From assembly GCA_947631955.1 (NCBI GenBank), contig CANRNJ010000007.1:62001-126000 (forward strand): a DNA stretch of 64,000 nucleotides, given 5' to 3'. Under the pieces are notes generated by a model, which saw only the letters and a program-made list of their open reading frames with translations, was not told where the DNA came from and did not search any database. Positions within the stretch are counted from its first letter, which is position 1. Each line of letters opens with the position of its first letter. The translations under genes and the position numbers were made by a program. The stretch comes from an uncultured Lachnospiraceae bacterium (GTDB taxonomy: Bacteria > Bacillota > Clostridia > Lachnospirales > Lachnospiraceae). This document shows, in pieces, positions 1 through 9,531 of this stretch.

Positions 1-1570
1 ATGTAATGATGCCTCTACATTATCTCCGTACAGATGATATGTCGTTGCATAGGCGTACCCGCCCAATTCATCGTATGTGTTTAAAAACGGGCAAAAAGAA
101 AGCAGCTCATTTAAAACAGACTGTTGGTCACAGCTGTTAAGAATACAGACAATTAATTCCCTATCCATACAATAATCCTGACTCCTTATGGCATCCATAT
201 TATTGACATTCCAAAAGACGACGCTGTTATACTTTGATACCTCATAATAGGACGGCCTCACTTTCCATATAGCATCATAAATATACACACAGTCTACATC
301 TCCATATCCCTCCGCCGTACGCAGAAGAGCTTCCGTATCTTTATATAAATAATCCCAAGTACACAGTTTCCAGCCGCTCACCAGAGTAATACTCAACAGG
401 ACCGCCGCAGCCGTATATTGATACTGCGGCTGTATCAGCCGTCTGCCTAGCTTGTACAGCAGGCACACTGTCCACGTCAACACTACCGCATATACCGGAA
501 AAATATATCTGTCCGTCTTGTAAACTGCCATCTTGGCTACGAGTAAAAAGTAACAGGCGCTTGGCAGGATCAGCACGATCCAATCAATGTGCTCCGTAAA
601 TCCTCTTAAGATATGCCCCCCCCCCAAGTTTATGAGCAAAGGAAGTTAAAATCAGTAAAATCAAAATGAATGCCGCTAAATAAGTAAAGCAGCTACCAAA
701 TAATTCTTTATTCACAATGCCATAAAAAGTCTTTAACCTCTCTGCATAATCCGCAGCATTGGCCAAATTGCTGATAGATTCCTCACCCCTTACCCCGCCA
801 AAAAACATGTGCCGCAGCATAGCCGGAAATATAAGCACAGAAGCGCTACCTGCCGCTGCCATGGATAAGGCCAACATGCCTAACTGCCTATAATTCTTCC
901 TGATCAGCAGATAAATTCCCATCAGCAGGCAGCTGAAAAACAAATACACAATGACATAATAATGCGTTAACGCTCCCAAGACGGAAACGATTGTGACAAT
1001 TTCCAACGTCTTTATCGACACCCCGGTTTTGATCAGTTTGATCATCAGATAGGTAATATATGTCACAAAGAACAACGCCATAACGTACATCCGTAAGAAG
1101 GCCATGTTGGATAATATTCCGGCAGAAACGGCAAAGGCAAGGGAAACAGCCAAAACAGCACTGTCGCTGTGCGTCATTTCCGCAGCGATCCTCCGAATAC
1201 ACCACAGGGTCAGCGCGGCAAAAACAATATTGATAATCCCGGCATACCAGATGCTGAACGTTTCCGGAAACAGGGAACATATCATATGTAAAAGCAGATA
1301 ATAGAGCGGCGGGTGGGTATCCTGGCTCTGATTATACCAGACATTGAGGGCATTGAACCTCTGTCCGGGCTGTACCGTCATATATTCTAAATAGGCGTCC
1401 CCTGCTGGCTCGTACATATATCCCTCTTTCTGATAATCTGTCCCTACGCAATTAGCCAATCTGTAAGAAGACACTTCGTCTACATGTAAATTTTTTTTCC
1501 CTAAAATCACAAATATCAAAACAATAATTAGAACTATGTAACACCAAGTTGACTCTATCTTTTTTTTCAT
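1..1570 (-). CDS. GT39-like membrane glycosyltransferase, frameshifted at a G10 tract
   Basis: Likely polyprenyl-phosphate-sugar glycosyltransferase of the GT39/PMT type acting at the membrane. The start at 1570 follows a GAGG-type site. Residues 1-25 form a membrane segment, followed by a lumenal HVDE motif (about residue 29) and HPPLYY (about 86), both typical of this superfamily, then many hydrophobic segments. The frame stops at 584 soon after a run of ten G (616-625). With one G fewer the reading frame continues, and I read it open through about 205 more codons to base 1 with no stop, including further membrane segments. The gene therefore leaves the window on the left and is either phase-OFF here, mutated, or mis-sequenced. 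It is the last visible gene of the minus-strand polysaccharide cluster. The family call is moderately sure; the sugar is unknown. Confidence 0.7.
616..625 (-). repeat. Poly-G tract (10 G) inside a glycosyltransferase gene
   Basis: Ten consecutive G on the coding strand encode Gly-Gly-Gly plus one base. Ten gives a stop within about ten codons; nine restores the long frame. Tracts of this length are classic slipped-strand mispairing sites. Confidence 0.85.
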
Positions 1571-1709
1571 ACCTATGCCCTCAACAAAATATTAAGATCC
1601 CAACTAATCACTACCATACGAATATCCATAACTTAATCTTTCATCCACAAACAAGCAAGTTTGTCATCTTAATTGCCCATAAAACATCATTTTTCTTTCA
1701 ATTGCTTTT

Positions 1710-3122
1710 CTATATTTTTAAATATTTTATTTGCCTAGTTACCAATAGTGCAATCACAAATGTTGACCCACTTAACACTAAATTATAAATTAAAACAATG
1801 ATATTGCTTTCAATTTCAATTCTTCTTCCCACAATCATACTGCAATAGCAAACAATAAATAGCACAGGCTCCATTTTAAAATTTTCTAAAAATTTAACAA
1901 AAGAATATTTGAATCCTCGCTTAATCAATATTATATAATCAATAAAAAATTTTATAATTAATCCTGTTGCTGCTGCGACTGCAATCGCCTCAATTCTTTT
2001 TCTGCCGATAGCAATAATCACCAAAAGAATTTGAATCGGTATATAAATCATTCCACTTTTTAACATTAACTTAGTTTTATTTATACTGGCATAAATTGCA
2101 CCTGTTGATGAATTTGTTATTTGAAACCATATCGATATACTCAATATTTTAAAAGCCTGAATTGCATTTTCCCATTGCTTACCAAAAATCACAAAAATAA
2201 TTTCTCTTCCATTAAACAAACAAAAAGCTTCAATATATATGCCAATAATGGATAAAATTTTTAATACTTTTACATAATTTCTGTATACTATTTTTAAATC
2301 AGTCTGATATTTAGCTAAAATTGGATGAAGAATGGGATTCAACACATATGTCAAATTTTGTACTGGATACAGCATTAATTTATAGGCTTTATCATAGTAT
2401 CCAAGTGCTGTTGCACCTAAAAATTTCCCCGTCAATAGGTTGTCTACATTTCTTGCGAAATAATTAAAAACATTGAATCCAAACCAGTAGACTGAGAAAT
2501 CTTTAACTTTTTTAACACAAGAAAAATCAATTTTTTTTCTAATCCTTAATCTTGTGTTACTAAAATTCCATATAAAAATCATAGCAGAACAACATACAGA
2601 TTGTATTACAAGTGAATAATACCCAACACCCCTTAAGGCAAAATAAATTGCACACAAGCCGCTAAACAAATTACTTGTAATTGTCCGTATTCCCACCGAA
2701 ACAAATTTTTCATTTTTCATTAAAACTGCATTTGGCACTGTATTTAAGGCATTAAAGAAAAGCGACAATGATAATGCTGCTCCAATCCTTATATACACGT
2801 CATTACCATAAAAACCGGCAATGCCAAAGGAAAAGATTATAAAAAAAACTGTAAGAAACATTGAAAAATACAAAGTGAGTGTAAATAGCATATCAACATC
2901 ATTTTGACTCAATTCTCTATTTTGTACTATCGCACTCCCTATTCCTATATCCGCTACAATATTAAAGAATGTTATAAAAACAGAAATTGCCGCCACAATG
3001 CCAAATTCTTCTGGCGATAAAATTCTGGCTAATACAGCATTAACAACCAGTATTATAAATACTGAAATATATTTTGAGAAAAAAACAAATATTGTTTGTG
3101 TTTTGATATTTTTTCTATTCAT
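1710..3122 (-). CDS. Polysaccharide flippase (Wzx/RfbX-like, MATE/PST superfamily)
   Basis: Probable flippase that moves undecaprenyl-linked oligosaccharide units across the cytoplasmic membrane. The roughly 470-residue product has about 12-14 hydrophobic segments. It carries an N-terminal LARILSPEEFGIVA block and a central NVDNLLTGKFLGATALGYYDKAY block, which are characteristic of oligosaccharide flippases. I chose the ATG at 3122 (MNRKNIK...), where homology begins; the frame is open 26 codons further, to 3200, and neither start has a strong ribosome site. Strongly AT-rich, like its neighbours. It lies downstream of a decayed methyltransferase and upstream of the GT39-like gene. Confidence 0.85.
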   Translation of the reverse strand: MNRKNIKTQTIFVFFSKYISVFIILVVNAVLARILSPEEFGIVAAISVFITFFNIVADIGIGSAIVQNRELSQNDVDMLFTLTLYFSMFLTVFFIIFSFGIAGFYGNDVYIRIGAALSLSLFFNALNTVPNAVLMKNEKFVSVGIRTITSNLFSGLCAIYFALRGVGYYSLVIQSVCCSAMIFIWNFSNTRLRIRKKIDFSCVKKVKDFSVYWFGFNVFNYFARNVDNLLTGKFLGATALGYYDKAYKLMLYPVQNLTYVLNPILHPILAKYQTDLKIVYRNYVKVLKILSIIGIYIEAFCLFNGREIIFVIFGKQWENAIQAFKILSISIWFQITNSSTGAIYASINKTKLMLKSGMIYIPIQILLVIIAIGRKRIEAIAVAAATGLIIKFFIDYIILIKRGFKYSFVKFLENFKMEPVLFIVCYCSMIVGRRIEIESNIIVLIYNLVLSGSTFVIALLVTRQIKYLKI

Positions 3123-3214
3123 TTTACAATCTGGGGCTACCAAAAATCCAAGCGCCCAATCTTTTCCTTTCTTCCGCAAAAATTCTAAATCTTTTATCAT
3201 TCATAATCTTTATG

Positions 3215-3991
3215 CTAAAATATTTTTCCGACAAAAATCCTATCATCCTGAATTATCCTCATATCGCGGATTTCTTTTTCGGTTAACAATTTATACGGCT
3301 TATATTCAGTAATCTGATATCCATATTTTTCCATATGTTCTTTCACATCTTTACCATAAAGCCTCACATGATCCTTTTGACCGTACATCCTCAAACATGC
3401 TTCTTCGCTTAGATTACCATCAGTTTCATACTGTATCCTCAACTTCACATATTGGCATTGAAAAAATAATCTTTCCCTTAGGCTTTAAGACCCTTTTTAT
3501 CTCAAGCATTGCTTTACACTCATCTTTATATGCTCTAAAACATGATTAATTATTACATAGTCAAAAATTTTTTCGGGATAACATATATCTGTTACATCTA
3601 CTACTTTATCCGCAACTCCATATCTTATATCGCCTGTAACATCCCCCCCAGATATAATTCTTATTCTATTTTCTATACATTTTTCTGGTGCAAAATGGAG
3701 AATATGGTTCTGTAGATTAGTATATATATCCGTTTTATTGCACAAAACATCATCCTAAAACCTCATTCTGTCATTAGCTCAACATATCGGACAACGAACA
3801 TGCTTGCGATACCCTGCCCCTATAATTTGCTTCTCACTTAATATTTCAGCCTTGACACCTGCTGGCAGAAAATATGTGACAGCATTACCACATACGGTAC
3901 AGTGATATTTTGGGAGCAGCATCGGTATAAAGGCTAGAGCCTTCTTAATTGTAGAAATTGCCTTTCTTTTTGTTCCATTAATTTTCTCCAA
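3215..3991 (-). pseudogene. SAM-dependent methyltransferase, multiply broken
   Basis: Remnant of a class I methyltransferase of the kind found in glycan clusters. It has an N-terminal zinc-ribbon-like part (CTVCGN ... CPIC), then HFAPEKC, a VVDVTDICYPEKIFDYVIINHVLEH motif-I/II region, and a C-terminal YGQKDHVRLYGKDVKE block. Reading along one frame I find TGA at 3779-3781 where Gly is expected and TAG at 3755-3757 where Gln is expected. A one-base loss follows near 3518, just after VLEHIK, and a second frameshift lies near 3440. Restoring these gives a continuous protein. A G7 run lies at 3643-3649. Four independent lesions mean a true pseudogene, not one sequencing error. Confidence 0.8.
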
Positions 3992-3993
3992 AC

Positions 3994-4148
3994 TTAATAG
4001 ATAATTTTATACATATGCATTGTTATTTGCAAACTTTTAAGAACATTAACAACATTGCCCATTACTATTTCAAGATGATTACCTATATCAGCTACTACAT
4101 TTGCATACGTCCTACAGTTTACCAATTTCCCAAATAAAAATATTCTCT
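3994..4148 (-). pseudogene. Unidentified 3' gene remnant
   Basis: About 50 sense codons bounded by stops (RIFLFGKLVNCRTYANVVAD ... MHMYKIIY). It has protein-like composition but no start and no family I recognise. It sits between two decayed genes, so it is probably another scrap. Confidence 0.3.
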
Positions 4149-4360
4149 AATGCATAAAATTCACAAACGATATGCTAAACTGCATGAGTACGCAAATAGT
4201 CAAAATTGTCCTATAAATAATAATAGGATTATTTGTTAGTGAAAAACCAAAAACAATGAATAAAATCCTTGGCCATAATAGCTGGCATTAGAAACAACAG
4301 CACTCCAATCATGCCCGGCAAAATATGCCGCTCCTGATATAGCATTACCAATAGCATGCG
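4147..4360 (-). pseudogene. Remnant of a GT39-like membrane protein
   Basis: The fragment SGAAYFAGHDWSAVVSNASY followed, after a frameshift near 4240, by SLTNNPIIIYRTILTICVLM aligns by eye to residues 40-90 of the intact membrane protein encoded at 16406-18130 (WASAARIAGYDWSDVASLGS ... AAYRAAIAVNALLM). It lacks both ends and its 5' edge is fused into the 3' end of the preceding gene. This is evidence of past recombination or deletion in the cluster. Confidence 0.55.
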
Positions 4361-5298
4361 TTTTCTACTTTCTCACTTTCTGGAGGAGTTTCATCTAATG
4401 ATGGTCTAACCCAATATTCATTATATAATAGAGCCGCCGTAGGATGCTTGTCCCATCTCCCACCTTTTATACCAAACAACACCTGTAGCACGCCACCCAT
4501 ATGTATTGCACTTTTTCCACTTTGCTTTAATTTAGCAGCAAGTGGAAGGCCATATGCACCAGCAGCAATCAAAGCAATATCAAAGCTTTCTGACATACAT
4601 TGTGCATACATTGCATTTAATGCTTCAAACCAGTTTTCATATTTAATATCTTCATTATTGCCCCCCCCCACCGTTTGCACAGCCTTCACAGTAATCAATT
4701 CAAATGGAGGCAATATTAGGGGATTTTCAAATAAATACTCTCTCTTTGCATATTGACATTCTATTGTTTCCGAAAATGGATGAACTACCAATACTCTTTT
4801 GTCTTTTAACGCATACGTCCATGGGATTTCATATTCCCAAAAATCATACACGCTTCTAGGCATTAACTGATACTCGCTATTCCCGTATTTTTTTATAAAA
4901 TAGTCTTCTAGCGGATTGTACCATACCCCGACTATATCTGCCATATTTATAGCACTTTTATATTCATCTACAAATAACTTGTAATCTTTCTGACATAATC
5001 TTGAAGCAAAAAAACCCGCATTATTTTTAATTGCATATATTGTAGATTGTTTTAAAGATTTACGGAAATGGAAATCCGCTTCAATATTTTCTTTAATAAA
5101 CCTCATTTCATTAGCTCCAATTCTACATGCCATAAATATTCTGTTGTCTTGTAATATATTGCTAAGCAATGCATTACCTGCTCGATCCGATAATACTATC
5201 TGACCCGCATAATGTAATGAACGTAATTTTTTTGCAAATAATACTTTATATAATCTCCTAAATATCCATACTATTTCATAATAAATAAATTGAAGCAT
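4345..5298 (-). CDS. GT-D-fold-like glycosyltransferase/unknown surface-glycan protein
   Basis: A 317-residue cytoplasmic protein. The block FMACRIGANEMRF near residue 55 and the C-terminal DIALIAAGAYGLPLAAKLK ... KSAIHMGGVLQVLFGIKG block resemble the GT-D/DUF1792-type glycosyltransferases found in capsule loci; the assignment is from pattern only. The last residues (ENACYW) read into the remnant of another gene, so the native C-terminus may be lost. A G9 tract encodes Gly-Gly-Gly near residue 210 and is in frame. The start ATG is preceded by an unusual G8 run in place of a normal Shine-Dalgarno. It lies 15 nt downstream of a GT4 gene, so it is probably co-transcribed. Confidence 0.6.
   Translation of the reverse strand: MLQFIYYEIVWIFRRLYKVLFAKKLRSLHYAGQIVLSDRAGNALLSNILQDNRIFMACRIGANEMRFIKENIEADFHFRKSLKQSTIYAIKNNAGFFASRLCQKDYKLFVDEYKSAINMADIVGVWYNPLEDYFIKKYGNSEYQLMPRSVYDFWEYEIPWTYALKDKRVLVVHPFSETIECQYAKREYLFENPLILPPFELITVKAVQTVGGGNNEDIKYENWFEALNAMYAQCMSESFDIALIAAGAYGLPLAAKLKQSGKSAIHMGGVLQVLFGIKGGRWDKHPTAALLYNEYWVRPSLDETPPESEKVENACYW
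4661..4669 (-). repeat. Poly-G tract (9 G), in frame
   Basis: Nine G on the coding strand inside the GT-D-like gene, read as three Gly codons. Loss or gain of one base would truncate the product in its last third. Confidence 0.8.
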
Positions 5299-5305
5299 TA
5301 TCTAT

Positions 5306-5313
5306 CCCCCCCC
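5306..5313 (-). promoter_or_regulatory. Poly-G (8 G) at the Shine-Dalgarno position
   Basis: Directly after the stop of the GT4 gene the minus strand reads TAA, eight G, seven bases, then the ATG at 5298. No other purine-rich site exists, so the G run must serve as the ribosome site. Its length would alter strength and spacing. Confidence 0.55.
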
Positions 5314-6450
5314 TTACTGCATCAATTCTGTATAAAGTTCATAAACGTTTTCAGCATTTTGGCGTACGGTAAATTTTTCAGAAAAGCATCTGGCTTTCTC
5401 CCCCATTTTTGATAGATTTTTTCTGTCCAATAAAAATCTCTCCATACATATGGCTAATTTTTCTATATTCCCAGATTCATATAAATATCCATTACGATAA
5501 GGCTCTATTAGTTCTAAAGTTCCGCCGTCTGCCGAACCAATCACTGGCATATAGTTGCTCATATATTCAATAGTTGTTCGCCCGAAAGCTTCCTTGACAG
5601 AGGTAACAATACCTACATCCATATCAACTAAATATTCGTCGATCTGTTTTATATAACCTGTAAATTCTATATAATTTTCTAATCCACTTTCTCTCACATA
5701 CGACTTTAATTGATTTTTAATATCCTCTTTCCCATCACCCACTATATGCAATTTAAAATCTGTTATATTATGCGAAACTAAAACCTGTGCAGCCTTAATG
5801 ACATCAATTTGCCTTTTGTTGGGAGAAATTAAACCTACGATGCAAAAATGCAATTTGCCTTTAGCAAAATATTTTTTTTTATACGGCTCGCAAACATGTA
5901 TGCCATTGTAAATAACTCTTATATTAATACTAGGTGACATATTTTTTAGCATTTTTTCAATTGCTTTTGAAATTGCAATTACATATGCTGTTTCACGATA
6001 TTTCATAGTTATTTTGTTTATAGAATCAATTTGAATAAGGTTGTAATCCTCTTTGCCAAATTCTCGGACATGCCAAATATGCGGACAACACATATATTTA
6101 CTCAAATAATACCCAATATCAATAGTACTAGAATTAGAATGTATAATATCCACTTTTTCACTATGCTTTAATACTTTAAATATAAACGGATATATAAACA
6201 CGCGTATCAGTTTTTTGATTCCTTTCTTAATAGCAATGTTTGATTTTGTTGAATTTATAGTACATTTAGGATATTTATATAATAAGTAACGTATACTATT
6301 TTTTTCTAATTCCTTTTGAAAAGCACCAGTTTCATTTATCAAAACAATAGGTTCAACACCAAATTTTTCACGTAAATAAAGCATCATATTTAATAACGAT
6401 AAATTAGCACCATACATGGCGCTATAATGTGTTATATACAAAACTTTCAT
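5314..6450 (-). CDS. Glycosyltransferase family 4 (GT-B)
   Basis: Probably transfers a hexose from a nucleotide-sugar during repeat-unit assembly at the inner face of the membrane. The 378 residues have an N-terminal acceptor domain (MKVLYITHYSAMYGANLSLL) and a C-terminal donor domain with VGLISPNKRQIDVIKA, the HIVGDG block, and a FGRTTIEYMSNYMPVIG region that matches the GT4 EX7E signature. The start ATG overlaps the stop of the upstream GT2 gene by four bases (ATGA), indicating translational coupling. AT-rich like its neighbours; donor and acceptor unknown. Confidence 0.85.
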   Translation of the reverse strand: MKVLYITHYSAMYGANLSLLNMMLYLREKFGVEPIVLINETGAFQKELEKNSIRYLLYKYPKCTINSTKSNIAIKKGIKKLIRVFIYPFIFKVLKHSEKVDIIHSNSSTIDIGYYLSKYMCCPHIWHVREFGKEDYNLIQIDSINKITMKYRETAYVIAISKAIEKMLKNMSPSINIRVIYNGIHVCEPYKKKYFAKGKLHFCIVGLISPNKRQIDVIKAAQVLVSHNITDFKLHIVGDGKEDIKNQLKSYVRESGLENYIEFTGYIKQIDEYLVDMDVGIVTSVKEAFGRTTIEYMSNYMPVIGSADGGTLELIEPYRNGYLYESGNIEKLAICMERFLLDRKNLSKMGEKARCFSEKFTVRQNAENVYELYTELMQ

Positions 6451-7181
6451 GACATTGAATACCTCTTTGGTAAAAAAATTCTTATTATTTTATGGATATA
6501 AAAATATTTCTTACAGTATTTTTTTTGCAGTTTATATCTCTCCTCAATAATTTCTCTTTTTGCATCAGGTGCAGAACTAAAACCGGTACCCTCATAAAAA
6601 GCAATATCCTCATCTATATATGCAAAATATTTTCTTTTCACAAACATGTAATACAACCAATCTCGATCTGCACAATACTTAAATGTTTCATCAAAAATAT
6701 ATTCATTAAATAATGTTGCCTTAGCAAATACACCTTGATGACAAACAGTATTAGCTATTAAAAAGAGTCTTTTTCCAAATTTTTTTCGTTCAATTTTTTT
6801 GATTCCTCTTGAGGTATATACAATAACATTCCCATTAATTACATCTGGATATTCCATATCACAAATAAATTTTTGTATATGCTCCAACGTTTCATCTGAA
6901 AAGAAATAATCCCCGGCATTCAAAAAAATCACATAATCTCCTGAAAGATACTTTAATGCCTTATTCATGGCATTATAGATTCCTGTATCAGGCTCAGATA
7001 AAAACACCATCCGACTATCCGCCTCAGCTGCGTTACTAATCAGAGTGCAAGTAGCGTCTGTAGAACAGCCATCAATAATTATGTGTTCCAACTCTCTATG
7101 TGTTTGCCTTGCCACTGAATCAATCGTTTTCTGTATCAATTTTTCACAATTGTAAGTAACTGTAACAATACTATATTTCAT
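6447..7181 (-). CDS. Glycosyltransferase family 2 (WcaE-like)
   Basis: A 244-residue GT-A enzyme. It has the N-terminal YSIVTVTYNCEKLI nucleotide-binding strand, IIIDGCSTDATC, the LSEPDTGIYNAMNKALKY motif and a FLNAGDYFF variant of the DXD metal site. This arrangement is typical of colanic-acid WcaE-type transferases. It is the first intact gene of a tightly packed pair with the GT4 gene (4-nt overlap). Upstream (7182-7236) is a short spacer and then glycosyltransferase debris, so a promoter may lie in the debris. The sugar is unknown. Confidence 0.85.
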   Translation of the reverse strand: MKYSIVTVTYNCEKLIQKTIDSVARQTHRELEHIIIDGCSTDATCTLISNAAEADSRMVFLSEPDTGIYNAMNKALKYLSGDYVIFLNAGDYFFSDETLEHIQKFICDMEYPDVINGNVIVYTSRGIKKIERKKFGKRLFLIANTVCHQGVFAKATLFNEYIFDETFKYCADRDWLYYMFVKRKYFAYIDEDIAFYEGTGFSSAPDAKREIIEERYKLQKKYCKKYFYIHKIIRIFLPKRYSMS

Positions 7182-7236
7182 ATTTTCTCCATACTCTTCT
7201 TAAAGGTATTCTCAACAAATAATACATATTGCCATG

Positions 7237-7549
7237 TTACTTAATTTTAGATAACAACCATCGTGTTTCAAATCCAAGTGCTCCCTTTATCCATATGTAC
7301 AATCTGCACATTCTAATCACCATAGAAGCATTCACACAAGCAAGCAAACGATTCATGGACTTACAGTTTTTTTAACACAGCAAAATCAGCAGTGCTTATA
7401 TATTTCAGCAATTCTTGTTTGTAATTTTTTATTTCCGGCTCTTTCCATATTCTACAAGCATAATCTATCGCTAATATAAAGAGTTTGGCACAAACTGTAT
7501 CTATTATCTCCCCCTCCTGCTGTGCAACATCTTCTAATATTTTCTTCAT
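7237..7549 (-). pseudogene. C-terminal remnant of a GT2 glycosyltransferase
   Basis: The frame AKLFILAIDYACRIW ... LLKYISTADFAVLKKL aligns to the C-terminal third of the intact GT2 encoded just upstream (AKLFITALDICSRIW ... LLSHIRTVDGIILK). It stops after an A7 run near 7370. Dropping one A lets the match continue (CKSMNRLLACVNAS ... MCRLYIW) to a stop at 7237. The catalytic domain is absent. A tandem duplicate that was deleted and decayed is the simplest explanation. Confidence 0.65.
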
Positions 7550-7599
7550 ATGTGTTGTTATCCCAACAAAAGCACAGCGAAATATTGATATGCTTGCTT

Positions 7600-7765
7600 T
7601 TAATAAATTTTTAGTCGGCTTTTCAAGCGCTCTATGACCGTCAAATCAATAATGATATATACAGAATCCATATATTTCATATTTTTTGCCAACCCCACCT
7701 GCCACCGCATGACATCTACATTCGACAGATTATAGTAATTACCATTTAACGGTATTCTTGGCTAA
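7600..7765 (-). pseudogene. Unidentified coding remnant
   Basis: An open stretch of about 50 codons bounded by stops (PRIPLNGNYYNLSNVDVMRW ... SVYIIIDLTVIERLKSRL). The tail weakly resembles the C-terminus of polyprenyl glycosylphosphotransferases, but I cannot confirm this. No start or ribosome site. Confidence 0.25.
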
Positions 7766-7949
7766 TTCTGTCTTTTTTTAGAGGAAGTGTTTTCTTCAAT
7801 TGATAATTGTCGCATTTTATTTCATAGAATATCTTATATTCCAACAGTTCTCATAATCTTATGCAGAACCAACACGATTTTACCGGATCTTTTCTCCTGC
7901 ATTGCGCTCCTGTTTCAATTTAAGCTTCAAATCCATAACCCTCACACAG

Positions 7950-8966
7950 TTATAGTGAATGTCGCATATTAAACTTAAAATGTTGCATCATCCATGTAAA
8001 CGTCCTACACATTTTAATTAACCCCACGGCATTAATACAACTAAGCAATGCCAAAACGCGATTTGTCTGTTTACACTTTTTATCTTTCAAGATAATGCCA
8101 TCTACTGTCCGTATATGACTCAACAATTCTCGTCTGAAATCTGCGGTTTCTTTGATATTCCATATTCTACTACATATATCAAGAGCAGTAATAAACAATT
8201 TAGCTTGCGCTGCATAAAAACACTCCGAATTCTCATCATTGACATATCCCATAATCTCTTCTCGCATCATCGCCCAGGTTCTTTGGTATTGCTCTGCATT
8301 GTTGCTATAATGTGTTGCACTGGTAAAATGTTGGTAATAAATGTATAGTGTCCTATTACCATATACGATCTGATTACATTGTCTGAATGCTTGCATAGTA
8401 AAAATCGTGTCTTCTCCATAAATAACATCTTTTACAAATCGCACGTTTTTAAGCACACTGGATTTATATAATTTCAAGCATGGATATCCTGTCATATTTT
8501 TGCGGTATAATAAATCTTCTATTGCTGCAGCATTCGTATATAAAACCTCCTGTAATGAATCATTAAATATTGGCATTTTTTCCGAATCCCACATTTTATA
8601 ATATCCGCAGCATGACGCATCAACCCTGTATTTCGTAATAAGCTTATATAGGTAAGTAAAATAATCCGATAAAATGTAGTCATCGGCATCAATAAATGCA
8701 ATATATTCTCCTGTCGCTAACTCTAATCCATCGTTTCTTGCTGCAGATACCCCACGATTTTCCTTGTGTTTCACCCGTATCCTCTTATCTTCTTTTGCAT
8801 AATTATCACATATTTCGCCCGATCGATCACAAGAACCGTCATCAATTAAAATAATTTCTAAATTTTGATAGGTCTGGCATATAATGGAATCTAAACATTT
8901 CACTAGATACCGCTCCGCATTATAAATGGGTACAATCACACTGATTAAGTCTGTTTCACACTGCAT
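7950..8966 (-). CDS. Glycosyltransferase family 2
   Basis: A 338-residue GT-A glycosyltransferase. It has the N-terminal ISVIVPIYNAERYLVKCLDS strand and loop, LIDDGSCDRSGEICDNYA, NRGVSAARNDGLE, and the IDADDY metal-binding motif near residue 93. The C-terminal helical region (about 200-338) matches the remnant at 7237-7549, which shows that a second copy of this gene family once lay downstream. It acts on cytosolic nucleotide-sugars in surface-glycan assembly; the specificity cannot be read. It stands between two debris stretches and may have its own promoter in the long upstream spacer. Confidence 0.85.
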   Translation of the reverse strand: MQCETDLISVIVPIYNAERYLVKCLDSIICQTYQNLEIILIDDGSCDRSGEICDNYAKEDKRIRVKHKENRGVSAARNDGLELATGEYIAFIDADDYILSDYFTYLYKLITKYRVDASCCGYYKMWDSEKMPIFNDSLQEVLYTNAAAIEDLLYRKNMTGYPCLKLYKSSVLKNVRFVKDVIYGEDTIFTMQAFRQCNQIVYGNRTLYIYYQHFTSATHYSNNAEQYQRTWAMMREEIMGYVNDENSECFYAAQAKLFITALDICSRIWNIKETADFRRELLSHIRTVDGIILKDKKCKQTNRVLALLSCINAVGLIKMCRTFTWMMQHFKFNMRHSL

Positions 8967-9411
8967 AATAATCTCCCGGCAGCATGGAAAATTACACCTT
9001 TATACAAGTTCGACACTGCACAACCTCGTCAGATTCCCTTCAGTACAAATTCATGCCGAAGCATAACACCGCATCTAAAACAAGTAACGATAGGCGATAT
9101 CTATCCGGCCAATCCCAACAGTTGCCTGACAGCAGGATTCTTTCCATCACAAAAGCGCTTTCCCCATTCTGCTTTATAAATATATAATTTATTTAAAGAC
9201 TCAGCATTAGTCTTTCTGTCTTATATTCTGGACACATCCTTCAATAGCCTGCATATAGCATCTTTCCAATATCTCCCTTATTCCTTCTTTATAGAATAGA
9301 TAACTATTATTCTGCATCTATAATTATTGGCGCCTATATCTATATACTACATTTCCTTTGAGGACTGTTAATATTTGTCAGGTTCATATTCTTTGTTCTC
9401 CAACAAAAAAA
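8967..9411. other. Gene-free AT-rich spacer
   Basis: About 445 bases with no convincing gene. The minus strand holds one short open stretch (ESLNKLYIYKAEWGKRFCDG... near 9110-9210) bounded by stops that could be another scrap of a glycan gene. I see no RNA gene or clear promoter pair. Confidence 0.4.
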
Positions 9412-9472
9412 TTCCGGCATAAAGTATATTTGATATTTCACCTTTTAGTCAATTCCATACTTTATACCGGGA
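9412..9472 (-). terminator. Hairpin at the left end of unit A
   Basis: Arms TTCCGGCATAAAGTAT and CATACTTTATACCGGGA pair across about 28 nt. In minus-strand sense the stem is followed by a T-rich run (opposite 9405-9411), so it can terminate the rpn transcript. Confidence 0.6.
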
Positions 9473-9531
9473 TTTTTACAAATCCTTATTTAATTTTCCA
9501 CAGCTGAACAGCAGCCGATCAACGTCCGCTT

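Noticed and set aside
341-583. 80-codon minus-strand frame starting with TTG
   Set aside because: It is out of frame with the open continuation of the GT39-like gene, which explains this stretch better.
6492-6713. Plus-strand frame within the GT2 gene
   Set aside because: Lies fully inside a recognised gene on the other strand, in AT-rich DNA where short frames are common by chance.
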